NCBI RefSeq assembly: GCF_937859915.1
Contig: NZ_CALMAW010000023.1
Span: 1 to 32,073, forward strand
Direction: 5' to 3'
DNA from: an uncultured Sphingomonas sp.
GTDB taxonomy: Bacteria > Pseudomonadota > Alphaproteobacteria > Sphingomonadales > Sphingomonadaceae
DNA length: 32,073 bases
The notes under the pieces are model-generated. The model ran no database searches. It was not told the DNA's origin and was given only the letters and a program-made list of their open reading frames with translations. The position numbers and the translations under genes were made by a program. Below are positions 27,385-32,073 of this stretch, one piece after another (the first letter of the stretch is position 1; each line of letters starts with the position of its first letter).

Positions 27385-28764
27385 GTGATTTCGACATCGA
27401 GGATCTTCAAATCGCGCCTCGGCGCGCTGTGCCTGGCGACGATGCTGGCGATGGGCGGCGGTAGCTATGCGCTGGCGCAGCAGGCCGACAGCCCGGATGC
27501 GACGCCGGATGCAGGCGCGATCGACACGCCGCTCAACCTGCCCAACGACGTCAAGGTCTTCGGCAAGTTCGATCCCAAGCTCCGCAAGGCGACAGCGATC
27601 GTCAACGGCTTCATCATCACCGACACCGACGTCGACCAGCGCCTCAACCTGGTCCTCGCCGCCAATGGCCAGCAGGTCGGTGCCGACGAGCTCGACCGGC
27701 TGCGGTTGCAGGTGCTCCGCAACCTGATCGACGAGACGCTCGAGATCCAAGAAGCCAAGTCGAACGACGTCACCATCGGCAAGGACGACATCGACACCAC
27801 CTTCGCGCGCGTCGGCAGCCAGTTCAAATATACGCCGGCGCAATTCTCGGACTTCCTCAAGGCGAAGGGCGCCTCCGCCGGTTCGCTGCGACGTCAGATC
27901 GAGGGTGAGCTCGCCTGGCAGCGCGTGCTCGACCGCAAGGTGCAACCGTTCATCAACGTCGGCGACGACGAGGTGAAGCAGGTCATCGCGCGGCTCAATG
28001 CGTCGAAGGGCGCCAAGGAATATCATGTCGGCGAGATCTTCCTCTCGGCGACGCCGTCGACCGACGCGCAGGTCCACGCCAATGCCGACAAGATCATGGA
28101 CCAGCTCCGCAAGGGCGGCAGCTTCGTCGCCTATGCGCGGCAATATTCGGAAGCCTCGACGGGCGCGGTTGGCGGCGATCTCGGCTGGGTCCGCGCCGAG
28201 CAGCTGCCCGACTCGATCGCGCAGATCCTGCCCGAAATGCACGCCGGCACGATCAGCCCGCCGGTCGCCGTCCCGGGCGGCTATTCGATCATCGCGGTGC
28301 AGGACACGCGCCAGGTGCTCACCGCCGATCCGCGCGATGCGCTGCTCAGCCTCAAGCAGATGACGATCACCTTCCCCAAGGGCACGACGCAGGCGGTCGC
28401 CTCGCCGCGCGTCGCGGCGCTCGCGGAAGCCACGCAGAAGATGGCAGGCTGCGGCGCGGTCAAGGATGTCGCGGCCAAGTTCGGCGCCGACGTCGTCGAG
28501 AACGACAATATCAAGATCCGCGATCTGCCGCCCGCGCTTCAGGGCCAGCTCGCGGCCCTGTCGCTCGGCCAGTCGACGACGCCGTTCGGTTCGGTCGAGG
28601 ATGGCGTGCGCGTGCTCGTCCTGTGCGGTCGCGACGATCCGCAGACCGCCAACGCGCCGTCGTTCGATGCGATCTACAGCCAGATGGAGCAGGCGCGAGT
28701 CGACCAGCGCGCCCGCCGCTACCTGCGCGACCTTCGCCGTGACGCGGTGATCGAATACCGATGA
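27385..28764 (+). CDS. surA: SurA-type periplasmic chaperone/PPIase
   Basis: This 459-residue protein escorts unfolded outer-membrane proteins, including LptD, through the periplasm. A signal peptide ends at ALAQQ (about 33). The SurA N-terminal domain begins AIVNGFIITDTDVDQRL (about 70-90). One parvulin domain follows (about 215-310), with GEIFLSA and GGDLGWVRAEQLP. A C-terminal region with two cysteines (MAGCGAV and VLCGRD) completes it. The GTG at 27385 is preferred because GAGGA lies six bases upstream; an ATG at 27310 would push the signal peptide inward by 25 residues. E. coli SurA has two parvulin domains; here I see one clear copy. Confidence 0.92.
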   Translation: MISTSRIFKSRLGALCLATMLAMGGGSYALAQQADSPDATPDAGAIDTPLNLPNDVKVFGKFDPKLRKATAIVNGFIITDTDVDQRLNLVLAANGQQVGADELDRLRLQVLRNLIDETLEIQEAKSNDVTIGKDDIDTTFARVGSQFKYTPAQFSDFLKAKGASAGSLRRQIEGELAWQRVLDRKVQPFINVGDDEVKQVIARLNASKGAKEYHVGEIFLSATPSTDAQVHANADKIMDQLRKGGSFVAYARQYSEASTGAVGGDLGWVRAEQLPDSIAQILPEMHAGTISPPVAVPGGYSIIAVQDTRQVLTADPRDALLSLKQMTITFPKGTTQAVASPRVAALAEATQKMAGCGAVKDVAAKFGADVVENDNIKIRDLPPALQGQLAALSLGQSTTPFGSVEDGVRVLVLCGRDDPQTANAPSFDAIYSQMEQARVDQRARRYLRDLRRDAVIEYR

Positions 28765-29762
28765 GCGGCACTGTCCAGCCGATCGCCGTCTCGATCGGCG
28801 ATCCGGCCGGAATAGGCCCCGAGGTGCTGGCGAAGAGCTGGGCACGGCGCGAAGCGGAGCGGCTGTCGCCCTTCTTCGCGATCGGCGACCGGCGATCGAT
28901 CGCGGCGGTGTGGGACGGCCCGCTGCGGCGGATCGGCGCACCCGACGAGGCGGTCGCCTGCTTCGCAGAGGCGCTTCCGATCATGGAGGTCGAGGACGCC
29001 GGCGAGATCGTCCCGGGCGAGCCCAATATGCCCGGCGCGCGCTGCGCAATCGCCAGTCTCGAGATCGCGGTCGGCCTCGCGCGCGAAAATGCGGTGTCGG
29101 CGATCGTCACCGGCCCCGTCGCCAAGGCGGCGCTCTATGCCGCGGGCTTCACCCATTCGGGGCAGACCGAGTTCGTCGCCGAACGCTGCGGCGTCGCCCC
29201 CGGCAATGTCGCGATGATGCTGGCAGGCCCGAGCCTGCGCACGGTGTGCGTGACGACGCATGTCCCGCTGTCCGAGGTCGCCGGCATGCTCACCGTCGAG
29301 CTGATCGTCGCGCGTGCGCGCGTCACCGCCCGTGGGCTGCAGCGCGACTTCGGCATCGCCCAGCCGCGGATCGCGCTCGCCGGTTTCAACCCGCATGCCG
29401 GCGAGAGCGGCGCGCTGGGCCGCGAGGAGATCGACATCCTCATTCCCGCGCTCGAGCAGCTGCGCGAGGAGGGTATCGACATCGTCGGGCCGCTCGCCGC
29501 CGATACGATGTTCCATCCCCGCGCCCGCGCGCGGTACGATGCGGCGCTGTGCACCTATCATGACCAGGCGCTGATCCCGCTCAAGACGCTGCATTTCGAC
29601 GAAGGCGTCAACATGACCCTCGGGCTGCCGATCATCCGCGTCGCGCCCGACCATGGCACCGCCTTCGCGATCGCAGGCCATAATATTGCCGAGCCGGGCG
29701 CGACGATCGCCGCGATCCGCATGGCCGGGGAGTGCGCCGAGCGCCGCGCGCGCACCGTGTGA
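28761..29762 (+). CDS. pdxA: PdxA, 4-hydroxythreonine-4-phosphate dehydrogenase
   Basis: This 333-residue NAD-dependent enzyme works in vitamin B6 synthesis. The N-terminus has [11 protein letters not shown] (about 11-21). THSGQTEF (about 131-138) is the substrate-binding segment. Metal-binding histidines are expected in [19 protein letters not shown] and [11 protein letters not shown], all present. The ending [15 protein letters not shown] is typical. Length matches E. coli (329). The ATG overlaps the surA TGA by four bases. Confidence 0.97.
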   Translation: MSGTVQPIAVSIGDPAGIGPEVLAKSWARREAERLSPFFAIGDRRSIAAVWDGPLRRIGAPDEAVACFAEALPIMEVEDAGEIVPGEPNMPGARCAIASLEIAVGLARENAVSAIVTGPVAKAALYAAGFTHSGQTEFVAERCGVAPGNVAMMLAGPSLRTVCVTTHVPLSEVAGMLTVELIVARARVTARGLQRDFGIAQPRIALAGFNPHAGESGALGREEIDILIPALEQLREEGIDIVGPLAADTMFHPRARARYDAALCTYHDQALIPLKTLHFDEGVNMTLGLPIIRVAPDHGTAFAIAGHNIAEPGATIAAIRMAGECAERRARTV

Positions 29763-30613
29763 GCGGTCTCTCCGATCTGCCGCCGCTGCGCGAGGTGATC
29801 GCGCGCCATGGTCTTGCCGCCTCAAAGGCACTCGGCCAGAATTTCCTGCTCGACCCGCAATTGCTCGACCGGATCGCACGCGTCGCGGGCGATCTTACGG
29901 GTCAGCGAGTCTATGAGGTCGGCCCCGGCCCCGGCGGGCTGACCCGGGCGCTGCTGCGTGCGGGCGCCGAGGTGGTCGCGGTCGAGCGCGACCGTCGTTG
30001 CCTGCCCGCGCTCGCCGAACTGGCCGACGCGGCGGACGGGCGGTTGCGCGTGATCGAGGGCGACGCGATGGCGATCGACGCGGCCGCCGAGGCCGGAGAC
30101 GGCGCGCACATCGTCGCGAATCTGCCGTACAACGTCGGCACCGCGCTGCTGGTCCGCTGGCTCGAGCCCGACAAATGGCCGCCGTGGTGGGCCTCGCTCA
30201 GCCTGATGTTCCAGAAGGAGGTCGCCGAGCGCATCGTCGCCAAGCCGGGCAGCGATCCTTTCGGCCGGCTGTCGGTGCTCGCGCAGTGGCGCTGCCAGGC
30301 GACGCTGGCGCTGGGCGTCCATCGCTCGGCGTTCGTGCCGCCGCCCAAGGTGATGTCCGCCGTGGTGCATATCGTGCCCCGCGCGATGCCCGCGGGAGTC
30401 GATCCGGCGACGCTGTCGGCGCTGACCGCGGCGGCCTTCGGGCAGCGCCGCAAGATGCTGCGGCAGAGTCTCAAGGGCGTGGCGGGTGCGCTCGATGCGC
30501 TATCGACGCTGGGGATTGCGAGCGATCGCCGCCCTGAAACGCTGTCGGTCGACGAGTTCGTCGCGGTGGCGACGCTGCTGTCGCCCGAGGCGCCCTCGTC
30601 ATCCCGGACTTGA
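29759..30613 (+). CDS. rsmA: RsmA/KsgA, 16S rRNA dimethyladenosine transferase
   Basis: This 284-residue enzyme dimethylates two adjacent adenines near the 3' end of 16S rRNA. It shows LGQNFLLD at the N-terminus, the SAM motif VGPGPGGLT (about 54-62) and the catalytic NLPYN (121-125). The C-terminal helices carry [12 protein letters not shown]. The GTG at 29759 overlaps the pdxA TGA as GTGA. The final residues (SSSRT) and the stop codon are read from palindromic repeat D, so the natural C-terminus has been set by that element. Confidence 0.97.
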   Translation: MSGLSDLPPLREVIARHGLAASKALGQNFLLDPQLLDRIARVAGDLTGQRVYEVGPGPGGLTRALLRAGAEVVAVERDRRCLPALAELADAADGRLRVIEGDAMAIDAAAEAGDGAHIVANLPYNVGTALLVRWLEPDKWPPWWASLSLMFQKEVAERIVAKPGSDPFGRLSVLAQWRCQATLALGVHRSAFVPPPKVMSAVVHIVPRAMPAGVDPATLSALTAAAFGQRRKMLRQSLKGVAGALDALSTLGIASDRRPETLSVDEFVAVATLLSPEAPSSSRT

Positions 30614-30680
30614 TCCGGGATCCGGAGCCGCAAACGACGACGCCCGAAGCCCTGGATCCCGGGTCAAGCCCGGGATGACG
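30597..30680. repeat. Paired intergenic palindrome D (REPIN-like)
   Basis: The left module (30597-30623, GTCATCCCGGACTTGATCC..) and the right module (30655-30680, GATCCCGGG..CCCGGGATGACG) are inverted copies with 31 bases between cores, the same plan as element C. The 31-base spacers of C and D agree at about 18 positions, so they are homologous copies. The left module overlaps the rsmA 3' end. The element sits between convergent rsmA and the TPR gene. Confidence 0.88.
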
Positions 30681-30692
30681 TCTGGAAGGACG

Positions 30693-31235
30693 TCAATTCT
30701 TTCCTGTCGTCGGCGCGGTCGCGGTGGTCTCCTGGCCCTTGGGGGGCACCTTGTCCGTCGCCGCGGCGGTCTGGACGAGCGGCGGCGGGCCCTTGGCGAT
30801 CGCCACGGCGAGACTCGTCGAGGCCGGGCAGTCACCCTTGCACAGCGTCTTGATCCGCGCGAGCGTCTCCTTGGCGCGATCGACCGCGCCGCGCTGGACG
30901 AGCGCATTGCCCTCGCCGCTCAGCGCGGTGACGTCGTTGGGCTCGAGCAGCAGCGCGTCCTTGTAATAGCGGATCGCCTTGCCGGGCAGCATCTGCGCCT
31001 GCGCGACATGGCCGAGCGCCACGAACGCCGCGCGGTTGCGCGGATCGGCGGCGACCGCGGTCTCGAGCGCGTCGTTGGCGGCGGCGACATTGCCCGCCGC
31101 CAGCGCCGCCTCGCCGCGCTGCTGGAAGGCGCGCGATGTCGGGGCGATCTGATCGTCGGGCTTCTGGCCGAGACCGCTGCTGGAGATGGCGAGAAGGCCG
31201 AGGGCGGCAGCCGCGGCGACAGGCAGGAAACGCAT
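30693..31235 (-). CDS. Exported TPR-repeat protein
   Basis: This 180-residue protein has a signal peptide (MRFLPVAAAAALGLLAISSS) and at least three TPR-like helix pairs, for example RGEAALAAGNVAAANDALE, FVALGHVAQAQMLPGKAIR and GNALVQRGAVDRAKETLAR (about 40-135). A short cysteine-bearing segment (CKGDC) and a threonine- and proline-rich tail follow. TPRs mediate protein contacts; the partner is unknown. GGAGAG lies a few bases before the ATG at 31235. It starts 32 bases after the rsmB stop and is probably cotranscribed with it. Confidence 0.8.
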   Translation of the reverse strand: MRFLPVAAAAALGLLAISSSGLGQKPDDQIAPTSRAFQQRGEAALAAGNVAAANDALETAVAADPRNRAAFVALGHVAQAQMLPGKAIRYYKDALLLEPNDVTALSGEGNALVQRGAVDRAKETLARIKTLCKGDCPASTSLAVAIAKGPPPLVQTAAATDKVPPKGQETTATAPTTGKN

Positions 31236-31267
31236 CAAACTCTCCGGCAACCGATCTTGCGACCCTG

Positions 31268-32073
31268 TTAGCACGGCGCCTTGAGCCTCGCGACGAAAAA
31301 GCCGTCGGTGCCGTCGTCGATCGGGGTGAGTCGGAGCCCCGGCCCATGCGCACGGCCGGCGGGCAGCGCGATCGGTTCGGCGACCCAGCCGGGATGGCGC
31401 GCGAGGAAGGCGGCGACCTGCCCCGCCCCCTCCTCGTCGAGCAGCGAGCAGACGATGTGGACCAGCGTCCCGCCCGGCCGGACCAGAGTCGCGCCGACGT
31501 CGAGCAGCCGCGCCTGCAGCGTCACTAGCCGCTCGATCCGCGCGGGGGTCAGCCGCCAGCGCGCCTCGGGATTGCGGCGCCACGTGCCGGTGCCCGAACA
31601 GGGGGCGTCGATCACGACGAGGTCGGCGGCGGCGAGACTGTCGGCGAACGCGTCGCCCTCGCGATTGCCGTCGAGCAGCCGTGTCTCGACGATGGTGACG
31701 CCGGCGCGGTAGGCGCGCGGCGCGAGCCGCGACAGCCGCGCGCGATCGGTGTCGCTGGCGACGATCCGCCCGCGATCGTCCATCGCCGCCGCCAGCCCCA
31801 GCGTCTTGCCGCCCGCCCCCGCGCACAGGTCGATCACGGTCATGCCGGGTTTCGCCGCACAGGCGAGCGTGACGAGCTGGCTGCCCTCGTCCTGCACCTC
31901 GATTGCGCCGGCCTCCCATTCGGGCAACGGCTCGACCTGCGTGCCCTCGGGCAAGCGCAGGCCGTCGGGGGCATGCGGGGTCGGCTGCGCGCCTTCGATA
32001 TGGATGTCGTCGCGTAGGGCCTTGAGGCGGTTGACGCGCAGGTCGAGCGGGGCACGATCGGCGAGGCCGAGCC
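31268..32073 (-). CDS. rsmB: RsmB, 16S rRNA cytosine-C5 methyltransferase (3' part, cut by window edge)
   Basis: The C-terminal 268 residues or so of an RsmB/NOP methyltransferase are visible; the start lies beyond the right edge. The SAM-binding motif region is MTVIDLCAGAGGKTLGLA. Both family cysteines are present: DAPCSGTGTWRRNP (the RNA-releasing Cys) and IVCSLLDEEG (the catalytic nucleophile). The far end, APLDLRVNRLKA, is the segment that precedes the catalytic domain in RsmB. The enzyme makes m5C967 in E. coli 16S rRNA. A TTG at 31954 is not a start, because homology continues upstream. Confidence 0.92.
   Translation of the reverse strand, partial: LGLADRAPLDLRVNRLKALRDDIHIEGAQPTPHAPDGLRLPEGTQVEPLPEWEAGAIEVQDEGSQLVTLACAAKPGMTVIDLCAGAGGKTLGLAAAMDDRGRIVASDTDRARLSRLAPRAYRAGVTIVETRLLDGNREGDAFADSLAAADLVVIDAPCSGTGTWRRNPEARWRLTPARIERLVTLQARLLDVGATLVRPGGTLVHIVCSLLDEEGAGQVAAFLARHPGWVAEPIALPAGRAHGPGLRLTPIDDGTDGFFVARLKAPC

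Overview
The window is GC-rich chromosomal backbone that looks like Sphingomonas or a close relative (Alphaproteobacteria, Sphingomonadales). The case rests on gene order, a Caulobacter-type HdaA, frequent GTG starts, and intergenic palindromes of the GGATCC...GGATGACG type that are common in sphingomonads. I assign 30 protein genes, two of them cut by the window edges, and two tRNA genes. Almost everything is housekeeping. I see no phage, insertion sequence, CRISPR array, toxin-antitoxin pair, defence island or biosynthetic cluster.

Layout. 1-4373 (minus): cytochrome c maturation genes ccmC-D-E-F-G-H-I, nearly all joined by 4-nt overlaps; ccmA and ccmB are absent. 4548-5597 (minus): a Leu/Glu/Phe/Val-type dehydrogenase. 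5684-5923 (minus): tRNA-His(GTG) and tRNA-Val(CAC). 6082-9929 (minus): HU, Lon protease and a PPK2-type polyphosphate kinase. 10009-11799 (minus): aspartyl-tRNA synthetase, divergent from RNase D (11990-13168, plus). 13281-19027 (minus): exopolyphosphatase, polyphosphate kinase 1, HdaA and a membrane-anchored DUF2066-like protein. 19069-21519 (plus): purM, purN and an uncharacterised membrane-anchored protein. 21678-22100 (minus): ndk. 22238-22561 (plus): a small exported protein. 22723-24742 (minus): holC and pepA. 24917-30613 (plus): lptD-surA-pdxA-rsmA, in the same order as in E. coli. 30693-32073 (minus): a TPR protein and the 3' part of rsmB.

How the genes work together. The Ccm proteins attach heme to c-type cytochromes in the periplasm. 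LptD and the chaperone SurA serve outer-membrane assembly; PdxA, PurM and PurN serve cofactor and purine synthesis; RsmA and RsmB modify 16S rRNA. PPK1, PPX and PPK2 make, degrade and use polyphosphate. They lie close to Lon, HU and HdaA, which are linked to stress proteolysis and to control of DnaA in other bacteria.

The structure that genes do not explain is a set of intergenic palindromes. Several are pairs of inverted hairpin modules about 85-95 bp long, resembling REPINs. All four convergent gene junctions carry one. One supplies the rsmA stop codon and another directly abuts the purN start. The other leads are the degenerate ATPase motif of HdaA, its DUF2066-like neighbour beside purM, and an odd cysteine set in LptD. 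Nothing here is clearly a new biological system.
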